Shown: in pieces, positions 39,974 through 49,310 of the stretch
Layout: every line of letters begins with the position of its first letter
Numbering within the stretch: the first letter of the stretch is position 1
Origin: Phil1 sp963643205
Lineage (GTDB): Bacteria > Bacillota > Clostridia > Christensenellales > CAG-138
Length of the DNA: 64,000 nt
Assembly (NCBI GenBank): GCA_963643205.1
Contig: CAVIJJ010000002.1
Location: forward strand, 1 to 64,000
Reading direction: 5' to 3'
The notes under the pieces: generated by a model
Told to the model about the DNA's origin: nothing
Databases searched by the model: none
Seen by the model: only the letters and a program-made list of their open reading frames with translations
Made by a program: the position numbers and the translations under genes

Positions 39974-40984
39974 ATGAACGCGAAAAAGAAACTTTTCACC
40001 GCGGCAAGGCGCATGCTTGCGCTGTACATGCTCGTTATTACGGCGGTGCTTTGCGCGTGCTCCGCTGAGCCGGAAGCCGTACCCGAGGCAAACGAGGCGG
40101 ACATAACCGAAATGCAGCGGCTTTACAGGAACTCCTCCCTTGTGGTTATAGCGGATTGCTTCCGCACCCATATGGACGCGGCGGGAAGAACCTGCTGCGA
40201 TGTAACGGTTGAGAGCACCGTTGCGGGAACAGTCACCACCGGGAACGATGTGCTTCATTGCCCTAACGGCGGCATGAAGGAGGGCGAAACATACCTGCTT
40301 TATCTTGCCGAAGGTGAGGACGTGTACCAGAGCGAGGATATGGACAGCTACGCGATAGTTGGCGATACAGCGTTCAGAATCAAAAACGATGTTGTGTATA
40401 CGGAAGCATCCGTTATGGACATAGCCGATGTTGAATCGGCCATTAGTGAAGCGAACAGGGTTATATCCGTGCAGGGTGAAAGCCTGTATTACCGCACACT
40501 GTCAACCCTTTCAAAGGGCAGCGATTATATCTTCATAGGCAAAATAAAGGAAATGCCCGAATTGAGCGAAATGTCATTTCGCTCAAACGAGAACGGGGCC
40601 ATAATAGAAAACGAGCTGCCCGCCTCACTTATAAAGGTTGAGGTATACGGCTCTGTTAAGGGCGAGCTTAATTACGGCGACGAGATAGAGGTTGTTTACT
40701 GCCCCTCAATGGCGGACGACATTGTGGACGCGGCAACCCTTAAACCACTCACCTTTAGCGAAAGCAAGCTGCCCACGCCCGAGGAGGGCGGAACCTATCT
40801 GTTCTTCCTTGAGGAAGGGCCGGACGAAAAGCAGGATTATTACTTCGGCGTTAATCCGCTGCAGTTTATAGCGAAGCTTAGCGACGGTGATTGTCTTAGC
40901 GTAAGCGGAGCGAACCGCGCGCTGAGCGGATATCGATCACTTGACGCGGTTGTAAGAAATATCAGGAAAGCAATAGACGGTTAA
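39974..40984 (+). CDS. Lipoprotein with two related beta-rich domains
   Basis: A 336-residue protein of unknown function. It has a signal peptide with lipobox VLCAC (about residue 29), so it is probably surface-anchored. Two halves look related: SLVVIADCF ... VTVESTVAGTV ... VLHCP ... GETYLLYL (about 55-115) and DYIFIGKIK ... IKVEVYGSVKGEL ... VVYCP ... GGTYLFFL (about 185-278). This suggests a duplicated domain of about 100 residues. A putative ECF promoter lies upstream. Ribosome site GGAAGGAGG. Confidence 0.65.
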   Translation: MNAKKKLFTAARRMLALYMLVITAVLCACSAEPEAVPEANEADITEMQRLYRNSSLVVIADCFRTHMDAAGRTCCDVTVESTVAGTVTTGNDVLHCPNGGMKEGETYLLYLAEGEDVYQSEDMDSYAIVGDTAFRIKNDVVYTEASVMDIADVESAISEANRVISVQGESLYYRTLSTLSKGSDYIFIGKIKEMPELSEMSFRSNENGAIIENELPASLIKVEVYGSVKGELNYGDEIEVVYCPSMADDIVDAATLKPLTFSESKLPTPEEGGTYLFFLEEGPDEKQDYYFGVNPLQFIAKLSDGDCLSVSGANRALSGYRSLDAVVRNIRKAIDG

Positions 40985-40993
40985 ATAACAAAA

Positions 40994-41620
40994 ATGAATA
41001 ATATAGTGGCGTATGCGGCGGTAGCGTTGGCGGGCTATGTTATAGGCTCCGTTAACGCGGCTGTTATTATCACCAAATATATATTGAAGCGCGATGTAAG
41101 GGAGCACGGCAGCAAAAACGCCGGCGCCGCTAATGTTACGCGCGTGTTCGGCCCCGTTGCCGGCGCGGGAACGCTTTTGCTTGATATGGCAAAGGTTATG
41201 CTGTCCATGTGGCTCGGCAGCGTTATAGCGGGGCAGACCGGCACAGCCGTGGCGGCGATAGCGTGCCTTACGGGGCATTGCTTCCCGGTATTCTTCCGCT
41301 TTAAGGGCGGCAAAGCCGTTGCGGTCACTGCGGGCATAGGCCTTTATATGGATTGGCGCGTGTTTTTAGTATGCGTAGCCATATACGCGCTTGCCTTCCT
41401 AATCAAAAAAACGGCGTCTATCGCCTCACTTTCGGGCGTTTCGTTTATGCCCATAATGATGCTTATATTCGGCGGATACACTATAAGCCAATATGTTGTG
41501 GCTATAGTGGCCGTGACGTTCGTCTGGGTTATGCATTGGCAGAACATAGTGCGCATTGCGCATCACGAGGAAAAGACATTCACCATGAATAAAAAGGCGG
41601 ACAAGGAAGGCAAAAAGTAA
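40994..41620 (+). CDS. plsY: Acyl-phosphate glycerol-3-phosphate acyltransferase
   Basis: A 208-residue membrane enzyme with five to seven TM helices that starts phospholipid synthesis from acyl-phosphate. Motif 1 GYVIGSVNAA, motif 2 GSKNAGAANVTR (about 38-49) and motif 3 GHCFPVFFRFKGGKAVAVT (about 94-112) are all present. It begins 9 bases after the lipoprotein gene with no clear ribosome site, so translation may depend on coupling. Confidence 0.93.
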   Translation: MNNIVAYAAVALAGYVIGSVNAAVIITKYILKRDVREHGSKNAGAANVTRVFGPVAGAGTLLLDMAKVMLSMWLGSVIAGQTGTAVAAIACLTGHCFPVFFRFKGGKAVAVTAGIGLYMDWRVFLVCVAIYALAFLIKKTASIASLSGVSFMPIMMLIFGGYTISQYVVAIVAVTFVWVMHWQNIVRIAHHEEKTFTMNKKADKEGKK

Positions 41621-41634
41621 GCAGGTAAATTTGT

Positions 41635-41662
41635 GGAACGGCACCCGGCCGTTCCTTTTTTT
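41635..41662 (+). terminator. Terminator after plsY
   Basis: ggaacggc / gccgttcc stem with a short loop and seven T. Confidence 0.9.
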
Positions 41663-41663
41663 A

Positions 41664-41692
41664 TTGCAAAAAAAGTTTGTATGATATATCAT
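41664..41692 (+). promoter_or_regulatory. Promoter of the amidotransferase gene
   Basis: TTGCAA (41664-41669), 17-nt spacer, TATCAT (41687-41692). Confidence 0.55.
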
Positions 41693-41731
41693 TTGAAAAC
41701 ATAAATAAAGCAAAGCGCAAGGAGATGAATT

Positions 41732-42448
41732 ATGGATTCTCATTTGAAGCCTCGCATAGGCATACTTATAAGGATAAAGCTTGGGGATTACCATTATGTT
41801 ATAGGCCAAAGAGATGTGGACAGCATCAGGGCCGCGGGCGGATTACCTGTTTTAATACCCGTAACGGAATCGCTTGAGGATATATGCACGTATACGGACA
41901 GAATAGACGGCCTGTATATTCCCGGAGGGCCTGATATAAACGCCCTGCTGTTTGGGGAGGAACCCATACCCGGCATGGGCAGAAGCCGCCGCAGCGATGA
42001 TTTGTTTGAAATGGAAATGATCAGAAACGCGGCATCAAAAAAGCTGCCTATGCTTGGCGTGTGCCGCGGGGAGCAGGTTATAAACACGGCCTTTGGCGGA
42101 ACGCTTTATCAGGATATACCCTCGCAGTGCCCAAACGCAATAAGGCATTATCAGCCCGATTCCGGCACGGAGCTTACCCACAGCGTAAAAATCGCCAAGG
42201 ATTCCGTGCTTTGCAATGTGATATGCAATAGCGAAAAAATAGAGGTAAACTCGTATCATCATCAGGCTGTGAAAGACCTGGGACGGGGGCTGATAGCCTC
42301 GGGCTTTTCGGCGGATGGCTTAATAGAGGCCATAGAGAGCGAGGACGGGCTTATAATCGGCGTGCAGTGGCACCCGGAAATGCTTAGGGATAAGCACGAG
42401 GTTCACGCGGCGCTGTTCAATTACCTTATAGAGTGCGCAAAAATTTAA
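41732..42448 (+). CDS. Class I glutamine amidotransferase, gamma-glutamyl hydrolase type (C26)
   Basis: A 238-residue peptidase C26/PuuD-type hydrolase. The oxyanion segment IPGGPDINALLFGEE (about 62-76), nucleophile Cys in GVCRGEQ (about 109-115) and the His-Glu pair in GVQWHPE (about 209-215) form the triad. PuuD cleaves gamma-glutamyl-GABA; the natural substrate here is unknown, since no putrescine-pathway genes are nearby. AAGGAGATG site. Single-gene transcript. Confidence 0.88.
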   Translation: MDSHLKPRIGILIRIKLGDYHYVIGQRDVDSIRAAGGLPVLIPVTESLEDICTYTDRIDGLYIPGGPDINALLFGEEPIPGMGRSRRSDDLFEMEMIRNAASKKLPMLGVCRGEQVINTAFGGTLYQDIPSQCPNAIRHYQPDSGTELTHSVKIAKDSVLCNVICNSEKIEVNSYHHQAVKDLGRGLIASGFSADGLIEAIESEDGLIIGVQWHPEMLRDKHEVHAALFNYLIECAKI

Positions 42449-42458
42449 GGCTAATATA

Positions 42459-42489
42459 AAAGCCGCGGCATTATTGCCGCGGCTTTGCC
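42459..42489. terminator. Bidirectional terminator between amidotransferase and fprA genes
   Basis: 12-bp palindromic stem aaagccgcggca / tgccgcggcttt with a four-base loop between the two convergent genes. Confidence 0.8.
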
Positions 42490-42500
42490 GTGCGCTTTTC

Positions 42501-43661
42501 TTATATCAGTTCTTTTGCCATCTGCTCTATTTGGGCCGCGGAAGCGTCCTTCAGGGCGGATTTAATCGTAACGGTGGTATCAAGATAGGTTATGTTCTTG
42601 CTCTTTTCAAACATTGCGCGCATAACCTTTGCCGCCATGGGAGCCCACGCGCCGTTTTCTATAAAGCCTATGGTGCGGTTCTGGTAGCTGCGCTCGGTAA
42701 GGTGCTCGATAAACGTGCGCATAAACGGGAAAATATCGCCGTTATACGTTGTGGTGGCCAGAACAAGCTTACCGTAGCGGAACGCGTCTTCAACGGCTTC
42801 CGCCATATCCTCGCGGGCCAGGTCGCAAACAACAACCTTTTTGCAGCCAAGCTCCTTAAGCTTGTCGCTAAGCAGCTCAACCGCCGCTTTGGTGTGGCCG
42901 TAAACGGAAGTGTAGGCGATCATAACGCCTTCGCTTTCAACGCGGTAGCTTGACCAAATGTCATAAAGGTTTATGTAGTGCGCAAGGTTCTCCTTAAGCA
43001 CGGGGCCGTGCAGAGGGCATATTATGGAAATATCAAGCGCGGCGGCCTTCTTCAGCAGCGCCTGCACCTGCGCGCCGTATTTGCCCACTATGCCTATGTA
43101 GTATCGCCTTGCCTCGCAGTCCCATTCCTCGTCCGCATCAAGCGCGCCGAACTTGCCGAAACCGTCCGCGGAGAAAAGCACCTTGTCCTTGGCATCGTAT
43201 GTTACCATAACCTCGGGCCAGTGTACCATGGGCGCGAACACAAACGTAAGCGTGTGCTCGCCAAGGCTTATGCTTTCGCCGTTTGCCACAGTGACCTTTT
43301 TATCCTCGCTTACAACGCTTCCGAAAAAGTCCTCTATCATGCCGAATGTTTTGGCGTTGCCAACTATTTTAGCCTCAGGATAAACGGATATGAAGTTAGC
43401 GATGTTCGCCGAGTGGTCCGGCTCCATGTGCTGAACGACAAGGTAATCGGGGGTTCTGCCGCCGAGAGCTTCTTTAACATTGCTCAGCCATTCCTCGCCG
43501 AAGCGCGCGTCAACCGTGTCCATAACGGCTGTTTTCTCGTCCAGTATAACATAGGAATTGTACGCCATGCCGTTCGGCACAACGTATTGCCCCTCAAACA
43601 GGTCCACATCGTGGTCGTTTACGCCAACGTATAAAATGTCCTTTGTAACGTTAGTTATCAT
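42501..43661 (-). CDS. Flavodiiron protein (FprA type)
   Basis: A 386-residue two-domain enzyme that reduces O2 (or NO) to protect anaerobes. The beta-lactamase-like diiron domain has HMEPDH (78-83) with later His/Asp ligands (APMVHWPEVMV, FSADGFGKFG, CPLHGPVL). The C-terminal flavodoxin domain opens with AYTSVYGHTKAA (about 249-260, FMN phosphate loop). AGGAGG site. It follows the M20 peptidase gene by 32 bases on the same strand. Confidence 0.94.
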   Translation of the reverse strand: MITNVTKDILYVGVNDHDVDLFEGQYVVPNGMAYNSYVILDEKTAVMDTVDARFGEEWLSNVKEALGGRTPDYLVVQHMEPDHSANIANFISVYPEAKIVGNAKTFGMIEDFFGSVVSEDKKVTVANGESISLGEHTLTFVFAPMVHWPEVMVTYDAKDKVLFSADGFGKFGALDADEEWDCEARRYYIGIVGKYGAQVQALLKKAAALDISIICPLHGPVLKENLAHYINLYDIWSSYRVESEGVMIAYTSVYGHTKAAVELLSDKLKELGCKKVVVCDLAREDMAEAVEDAFRYGKLVLATTTYNGDIFPFMRTFIEHLTERSYQNRTIGFIENGAWAPMAAKVMRAMFEKSKNITYLDTTVTIKSALKDASAAQIEQMAKELI

Positions 43662-43693
43662 GATTTAATCCTCCTTTTCGGAATTAATAAAGC

Positions 43694-45334
43694 TTATTTT
43701 GCAAAAATATCGTCTATTATGCGAAGATACAGCTTCGGCACAACATCAAAGCTGTACGGCACGTTCAGCCTTTCCGTGCTTTGGTGAAAGTCCTTGCCGC
43801 AGCCGCCCAGAACTATGCCGGGGACGCGCAGCTTTTTAAGCTCACCTATCGGAAAACTGTAGCAAAGACTCGCTCCCGCAAGGTTGTTGAATAGCGCCTC
43901 GTAGTTTCCGCCCTCGCCAAGGCCGGTATAGCTCATGTCCGAAAGACCCATATAGTAGTCCTTAAGGGCAAGCTTCGCTCCGCATTCCTTTTCGGCGTAG
44001 GCTATAACGTCATTCACGGAATCAAGCAGCTTTTTCGCGTCCGGATCGCCTGTATCCATATATACGTCCGGATAATACGGCGGAATGAACGCTATTATTA
44101 TCATGGGCTGCTTTGCGCTGTAAAGCTCGTATACGCGGCGCACTATCTCTATGCCTATGTCCTGAAGCTCTGTCCCTTTAGCCGAAAGCGAATCAACAAG
44201 CCGCTTAAGTTCCTTATCAATGTCGCCGTGTTCAGCCTTAACCGCCGCGTAAAGCTCTGAATACGTCATAACCTTCGGGGTAAAATCCCGCGTTGTGAAT
44301 GGGTGCGGCATTATCTTTTTGTATTTTTCAAGGTTCTCTCTGCGCTTTTTAAGCACGTCCTCAAACGCGTCCGTCGCGATAGCCTTGAGGCGGCTTATTA
44401 TGTCGTCCGGGTCAAGATCAAGCGTAAGCAGGCTGTAATAAGAAACGGCGTACATCGGAACGGATACGGAGTAATTCGCCTTAAGGTCCTTCATTTTAAG
44501 GCATACGGCGGGCGGGGTACACTCGCCGCGGGCGGATTCGCAGTAGTCCGTATTAAGCGCAAGGCGCGAATAAAGCGCGGCGTTCAGCGCGTTTGCGTCA
44601 AGCCCTACAAATGGCTCGTCGGCGTGGCTGCCCTTGCCGGCCATGAAGAAAAGCGGCATAACCTTTCCCGTGGCGCCGTAGTGAATATAGTGCGTGGGGT
44701 CGTGCTCCATGTCGTCATTAAGATAGCATTCGGCAAGCAGCAGCGCCCGGTATTTAAGCGAGCGTTCCTCGGCGAATTTATTGAAAAACGGCGCGGCGGC
44801 AAGCATACCCTCGGAGTTTGTTTCCTCCCCGCATACGGCAACATAAAGCAGGTTTCCGTTAAGCTCAGCCGGATTTTCACCATAATGCCTTAAAAGCTCT
44901 ATTATAAGCGCGTGACCGAATTTCATATCCGCGCACCCGCGGCCGAAAAGCCATTCCCCGCTTTCAAGATCGCGCCTGCAATCATCGCTCATGGGGAGCT
45001 CGTTCATGCGCCCTGTTATCGCGTTAAGGTCAAACGCTATGTCCTTAAGCTGAGCGTATTCGTCAACGTCAACCACGTCGTAATGCCCGGTAAGTATAAC
45101 GGTATCTTCGGTTTGGCGGGGCGATTGCATAAACGCCGCGACTATGCTCCTGTTAAGCGAGTCCCCCTCAACGGGCACGGTGAAAACGTTTTCCGGGTGC
45201 GCCTTGAAATAATCAAGCTCCCTAAGCATATTGAGAATCACTTCCGCGCCCTTCGTTTCGTCCGGTGTGCCGGATATGCTCGGCGCCGCCATAAGACGGG
45301 CAAGGTTGTTGTAAAGATTTTGTTTATTTATCAT
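43694..45334 (-). CDS. M20 family metallopeptidase, RocB-like
   Basis: A 546-residue cytosolic co-catalytic zinc hydrolase. Metal ligands: GHYDVVD (His/Asp, about 84-90), GRGCADMKFGHA (Asp), CGEETNSEG (catalytic Glu pair) and the late His in CGKDFHQSTERL. The long form resembles RocB of arginine-utilisation loci, though no arginine genes are here. The preferred start is ATG at 45334, after CGGAGC; an upstream ATG at 45364 has no ribosome site. Confidence 0.85.
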   Translation of the reverse strand: MINKQNLYNNLARLMAAPSISGTPDETKGAEVILNMLRELDYFKAHPENVFTVPVEGDSLNRSIVAAFMQSPRQTEDTVILTGHYDVVDVDEYAQLKDIAFDLNAITGRMNELPMSDDCRRDLESGEWLFGRGCADMKFGHALIIELLRHYGENPAELNGNLLYVAVCGEETNSEGMLAAAPFFNKFAEERSLKYRALLLAECYLNDDMEHDPTHYIHYGATGKVMPLFFMAGKGSHADEPFVGLDANALNAALYSRLALNTDYCESARGECTPPAVCLKMKDLKANYSVSVPMYAVSYYSLLTLDLDPDDIISRLKAIATDAFEDVLKKRRENLEKYKKIMPHPFTTRDFTPKVMTYSELYAAVKAEHGDIDKELKRLVDSLSAKGTELQDIGIEIVRRVYELYSAKQPMIIIAFIPPYYPDVYMDTGDPDAKKLLDSVNDVIAYAEKECGAKLALKDYYMGLSDMSYTGLGEGGNYEALFNNLAGASLCYSFPIGELKKLRVPGIVLGGCGKDFHQSTERLNVPYSFDVVPKLYLRIIDDIFAK

Positions 45335-45555
45335 TGCGCTCTGCTCCGTTCGGATATTATGCATATATTATAATACAATACCTCGGGCGATAAAAGCTAC
45401 ATAAAACAGAGGCGAAACCGTGAAATTTCAATAAAGCTTAGAGCATATGGCAAATGGCCTTTACAATAAATCGGCGGCATAATATAATCCGATTAAGAGG
45501 GCGGGTAAGATACGCCCGACCGCTTGCGGCAGCTTTGATTTTTATTGTGAATATC

Positions 45556-45586
45556 GCAACTTTTTACGCGCGACAAACGTGTATAT
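45556..45586 (+). promoter_or_regulatory. Putative ECF-type promoter of the second lipoprotein gene
   Basis: GCAACTTTTTA (45556-45566), 11 bases, CGTGTATAT (45578-45586). The first eleven bases match the promoter of the ECF sigma gene at 30415 exactly. The rest of the 45335-45555 gap shows only AT-rich sequence. Confidence 0.6.
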
Positions 45587-45615
45587 TATATAAAATACCG
45601 GGAGGAAATTTTGCC

Positions 45616-46218
45616 ATGAAAAGATTTGCATTGATTCTGCTGGCGGTAACTGCGCTTTGCTCTATGGCCGTAACTGGCTGCACGGCAAAAGAAACCGCTT
45701 CGGAACCGCTTACGAACGATACAGAGGCGGCAAGTGAACAGTACGTGCGGCTTTTGGATAATTTGGAAAACGCGGGAAATGAACTGAGTGATTGCTATGG
45801 CGGGGCGTACATTAACGGCGACGGTAATTTGGTTGTTTGCGTAACGGATGATTACGATACGGACAGCAATCTGGTTCAGGAATATACGGGCAACGACGAT
45901 ATAATTATTAAAACCGTTGAATATACGTATGATGAGCTTGAACTGGAGCAGGAGAAAATGGTTGAGAAGTATGAATCAATGAGGGAAAAGTATTCCGACG
46001 AAGCGGATGAGTCAACCCTATCCGATGCGGAGCTTGCGATAAAGGAATTGTATTCATCAATCGGCAGTATGTATGTTGATGAAGAAAAGAATACACTTGT
46101 CGTTGAAATCAGAGATTTGAATGATGATAAAAAGGCGGCGTTTAAGGAAACGTTCTCCGATAAGTCGTTTATCACGTTTGCCGAAGGATATAACAACGCC
46201 GCGACAAGCGCGGACTGA
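45616..46218 (+). CDS. Small lipoprotein of unknown function, probable ECF-regulon member
   Basis: A 200-residue lipoprotein: signal peptide and lipobox VTGC (about residue 21). Residues 45-75 (DCYGGAYINGDGNLVVCVTD) resemble a segment seen in exported Firmicutes proteins and protease pro-domains, and a charged, probably helical part follows (about 95-140). Start ATG at 45616 after GGGAGG; upstream in-frame ATGs precede the promoter. The ECF-like promoter is the main clue to its role, perhaps envelope stress. Confidence 0.65.
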   Translation: MKRFALILLAVTALCSMAVTGCTAKETASEPLTNDTEAASEQYVRLLDNLENAGNELSDCYGGAYINGDGNLVVCVTDDYDTDSNLVQEYTGNDDIIIKTVEYTYDELELEQEKMVEKYESMREKYSDEADESTLSDAELAIKELYSSIGSMYVDEEKNTLVVEIRDLNDDKKAAFKETFSDKSFITFAEGYNNAATSAD

Positions 46219-46242
46219 TAATACAAAGAAGAAAACAATATT

Positions 46243-46278
46243 AATCCCGCACAGGATAACCCCTACGCGGGATTTTTT
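46243..46278 (+). terminator. Terminator after the small lipoprotein gene
   Basis: aatcccgc / gcgggatt stem with a T run at 46273-46278. Confidence 0.8.
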
Positions 46279-46364
46279 ATGCTGTTTTACGGTGCGCTCA
46301 GATACTTTTATTATTTGAAAAAATGCATTATAATTATACTGGATAGAAGTTTTGGAGGATTATC

Positions 46365-47678
46365 ATGGAAAACATAAAAGATCCTGTAATGAATAAGCTT
46401 AGCTGCGCGGAACCCGTGCTGTGGCTCAATCCCGGACTTTGCGAAACAAAGACCGCGCTCAGCAAGCTTGACATAAGCGAAAAGGATACCCAGGACGCTG
46501 AGGCGAGGCTTAAGCGTTTCGCGCCTTACATAATGCGCGCGTTCCCGGAAACGGAGGGCGCGAAGGGCCTTATAGAATCCCCGCTTACGGAAATACCCGA
46601 AATGCTTAATAGACTTAAAAACGAATACGGCGCACCCGTTGAAGGAAGGCTTTATCTTAAAAGGGATTGCGATCTGCCCATATCCGGCTCCATAAAGGCG
46701 CGCGGCGGCATATACGAGGTGCTTAAGCACGCGGAAACGCTTGCCATGCAGGCGGGTCTTCTTAAGGAAAGCGACGATTACTCAAAACTTGCCGATGAAA
46801 GCTTCAAAAAGTTTTTCTCTCAGTATTCTCTGCAGGTGGCGTCAACGGGCAATCTTGGCCTGTCGATAGGCGTTATGAGCGCGGCGCTCGGTTTCCGCAC
46901 AACCGTGCACATGAGCGCGGACGCGCGTGAGTGGAAAAAGGCTCTTCTGCGCCAGAAGGGCGTTACCGTTATAGAATACCCCAGCGATTACTCGGCCGCC
47001 GTTGAACAGGGGCGCAAGGCGAGCGAGGCGGACCCGATGAGCTACTTTGTGGATGATGAAAACTCAAAGGATCTTTTTATGGGTTATAGTGTCGCGGCGG
47101 GCAGGCTGAAAGCCCAGCTTGACGCGCAGGGCATAGCCGTTGATGCGGAGCATCCGTTGTTTGTGTATTTGCCCTGCGGTGTTGGCGGAGGACCCGGCGG
47201 CGTAACATTCGGGCTTAAGAACATATTCGGCGACAACGCGCATGTGTTCTTCGTCGAGCCTACTCAGGCACCCTGCATGCTGCTCGGCATGGCTAGCGGG
47301 CTGGATAATAAAATTTGTGTGCAGGATATAGGCCTCACCGGCAAAACCGAGGCGGATGGTCTTGCCGTGGGTCGCGCGAGCGGCTTTGTGGGCAAGGTTA
47401 TGCGCGGCATTTTAAGCGGCGAAGCAACCGTTGAGGACGGCAAGCTTTTTGACTATATGCGTTCCCTTATCCAAAGCGAAAACCTTTTCGCGGAGCCTTC
47501 GGCCTGCGCCGCTTTTGCCGGCCCTGTCGCCCTTTACAAGTTTAAGGAAGGCCGTGAGTACATCCATGCTCATGGGCTTGAAAGCCGCATGAAAAACGCC
47601 GTTCATATCGCCTGGGCCACCGGCGGCAGCCTTGTGCCCGAATATGAGCGCGAAAAATACAAAGCAAAGCATATATGA
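46365..47678 (+). CDS. dsdA: D-serine ammonia-lyase
   Basis: A 437-residue PLP enzyme converting D-serine to pyruvate and ammonia. The PLP lysine is in LPISGSIKARGGIYEV (Lys near residue 112), with STGNLGLSIG (about 163-172, phosphate contact) and PCGVGGGPGGVTFGLK (about 268-283). Length fits the family (about 440). GGAGG site. Its stop overlaps birA (ATGA). No DsdC-type regulator is adjacent. Confidence 0.94.
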   Translation: MENIKDPVMNKLSCAEPVLWLNPGLCETKTALSKLDISEKDTQDAEARLKRFAPYIMRAFPETEGAKGLIESPLTEIPEMLNRLKNEYGAPVEGRLYLKRDCDLPISGSIKARGGIYEVLKHAETLAMQAGLLKESDDYSKLADESFKKFFSQYSLQVASTGNLGLSIGVMSAALGFRTTVHMSADAREWKKALLRQKGVTVIEYPSDYSAAVEQGRKASEADPMSYFVDDENSKDLFMGYSVAAGRLKAQLDAQGIAVDAEHPLFVYLPCGVGGGPGGVTFGLKNIFGDNAHVFFVEPTQAPCMLLGMASGLDNKICVQDIGLTGKTEADGLAVGRASGFVGKVMRGILSGEATVEDGKLFDYMRSLIQSENLFAEPSACAAFAGPVALYKFKEGREYIHAHGLESRMKNAVHIAWATGGSLVPEYEREKYKAKHI

Positions 47679-48463
47679 TAGGCTTTAATAGCGAAAGCAT
47701 ACTTTGCCGCTGCCCGGATGATATAGCTGAAAGGCTTGATATAAGGATATTCGCTGAGCTTGACTCAACCAATACCTATCTTAAAAAGCTTGCCCGCGAA
47801 GGGGCCGAAGAAGGCACGGTTATAATAGCCGAGCGCCAGACGGCGGGCCGCGGCAGGCTTGGCAGAAGCTTTTATTCCGATGCTAACGGGCTTTATATGA
47901 GCGCGCTCTTAAGGCCTCGCGTTGCCGCGGAAAACGCCGTGCATATCACGGCTATGGCGGCAGTTGCCATGGCAAAAGCCGTTGAACGCGTGGCGAACAA
48001 GCAAGCCCAAATAAAGTGGGTTAACGATATTTTTGTAAACGACAAAAAGGTTTGCGGCATACTGTGCGAAAGCGCTTTTGATGAAAACGCTGTAACCGAA
48101 TATGTTGTAATAGGCGCGGGCGTGAACATAACGGAACCCAAGGGAGGATTCCCGGAGGATATACGCGGCGTTGCCGGCGCGCTTTTCCCGCAAGGCGAAA
48201 CGAGGGAATACAGATCCGCCATGGCGGCGGCCTTTTTGGAAGAGCTTTTCAAAGGATACGAAGGACTTAATGAAAGGCGTTTCCTTGCCGAATACAGGCG
48301 GCGCAGCCTGGTTACGGGCAGGCGCGTTGCCGTAATCGCTCCGAGCGGCACCCGAGAGGGTACAGCGGTTGCGATAGACGATGATTGCCGCCTTGTGGTC
48401 AGCTTTGACGGCGGCGAAACCGAGCATATATCAACCGGAGAGGTAAGCGTAAGGCTCAGATAG
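47675..48463 (+). CDS. birA: Biotin--[acetyl-CoA-carboxylase] ligase without HTH domain
   Basis: A 262-residue BPL: FAELDSTNTYLKK (about 26-38), QTAGRGRLGRSFYS (about 55-68, biotinyl-AMP loop) and KWVNDIFVNDKKVCGIL (about 109-125, biotin-binding Lys region), then the C-terminal SH3-like domain. It lacks the N-terminal winged helix of bifunctional BirA, so it is probably a ligase only and not a repressor. It overlaps dsdA by four bases. Confidence 0.92.
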   Translation: MIGFNSESILCRCPDDIAERLDIRIFAELDSTNTYLKKLAREGAEEGTVIIAERQTAGRGRLGRSFYSDANGLYMSALLRPRVAAENAVHITAMAAVAMAKAVERVANKQAQIKWVNDIFVNDKKVCGILCESAFDENAVTEYVVIGAGVNITEPKGGFPEDIRGVAGALFPQGETREYRSAMAAAFLEELFKGYEGLNERRFLAEYRRRSLVTGRRVAVIAPSGTREGTAVAIDDDCRLVVSFDGGETEHISTGEVSVRLR

Positions 48464-48484
48464 AGTACGAAAGGAAGAAGAAAC

Positions 48485-49249
48485 ATGCGCGTATCCGAAT
48501 TTGTGGAAAAGATGCAGGCGATAGCTCCAAACGAGCTTAAGATGGATTATGACAATGTGGGCCTGCTCATAGGGCCTGAAAAGCAGGAAATAAAGCGTGT
48601 GCTTGTGGCGCTCGATTGCTCTACCATAACTGCCCGCGAGGCGATAGAGTGGGGCGCCGACCTTATGCTTACGCATCATCCCGTGTTCTTTAGGGGAACG
48701 AAGCGCATATCACCGGACGATCCGGCGACTGCCGGCGCTTATATGCTTATACGGCACGGGATAGGCCTTTTTGCAGCCCATACAAATCTTGACGCGGCAA
48801 ACGGCGGCGTAAACGACGCGCTTGCGGAAACCCTTGGCGTGAAAAACGCCGTACCTATGGGAGAAGACGGTTTAGGCAGAATAGGCACGCTTGAAAATCC
48901 GGTGAAGTTCGGTGATTTCGCCAAAATGGTTGGGGAAAGGCTTAATACCGCCGTTCGCGTAACCGGGGACGGGGAGAAAATTATATCAAAGGTTGCTCTT
49001 ATAGGCGGCGCTGCGGGTGAATACGCGGACGTGGCGCGCGATGCCGGGGCGGATGTTTTCGTAACAGGCGAATGCAGGCATCATGAGGCTCTTTATGCGC
49101 GGGAAATGGGGCTTTGCCTTATAGATGCCGGGCATTACGAAACGGAGAAAACCGTATTGGGCGCGCTTATAAATCGTTTACATTGCGCCGGGGATGATGT
49201 ACAATATAAAGTGAGTGAGTGTGAATACGGCCCACTCAGAAAAATTTGA
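48485..49249 (+). CDS. Nif3-like dinuclear metal centre protein (DUF34)
   Basis: A 254-residue NIF3/YbgI protein. Metal ligands are LTHHPVFF (about 60-67), AAHTNLDAANGGVND (about 96-110) and the late DAGHYETE (about 217-224). The PII-like insertion of Bacillus YqfO is absent. Function is unsettled in the family. The position before a zinc-ribbon gene and rnpB is conserved in Firmicutes. Confidence 0.9.
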   Translation: MRVSEFVEKMQAIAPNELKMDYDNVGLLIGPEKQEIKRVLVALDCSTITAREAIEWGADLMLTHHPVFFRGTKRISPDDPATAGAYMLIRHGIGLFAAHTNLDAANGGVNDALAETLGVKNAVPMGEDGLGRIGTLENPVKFGDFAKMVGERLNTAVRVTGDGEKIISKVALIGGAAGEYADVARDAGADVFVTGECRHHEALYAREMGLCLIDAGHYETEKTVLGALINRLHCAGDDVQYKVSECEYGPLRKI

Positions 49250-49310
49250 TTTGCACGGAGGATGTTTATAAGACCTTTTGCGTGAATTATAGATTTTGGA
49301 GGTACGAAGC

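Noticed and set aside
42978..43634. A 218-codon plus-strand frame opposite fprA.
   Set aside because: fprA is complete on the minus strand with all metal ligands and a good ribosome site; the antisense frame shows no recognisable domain.
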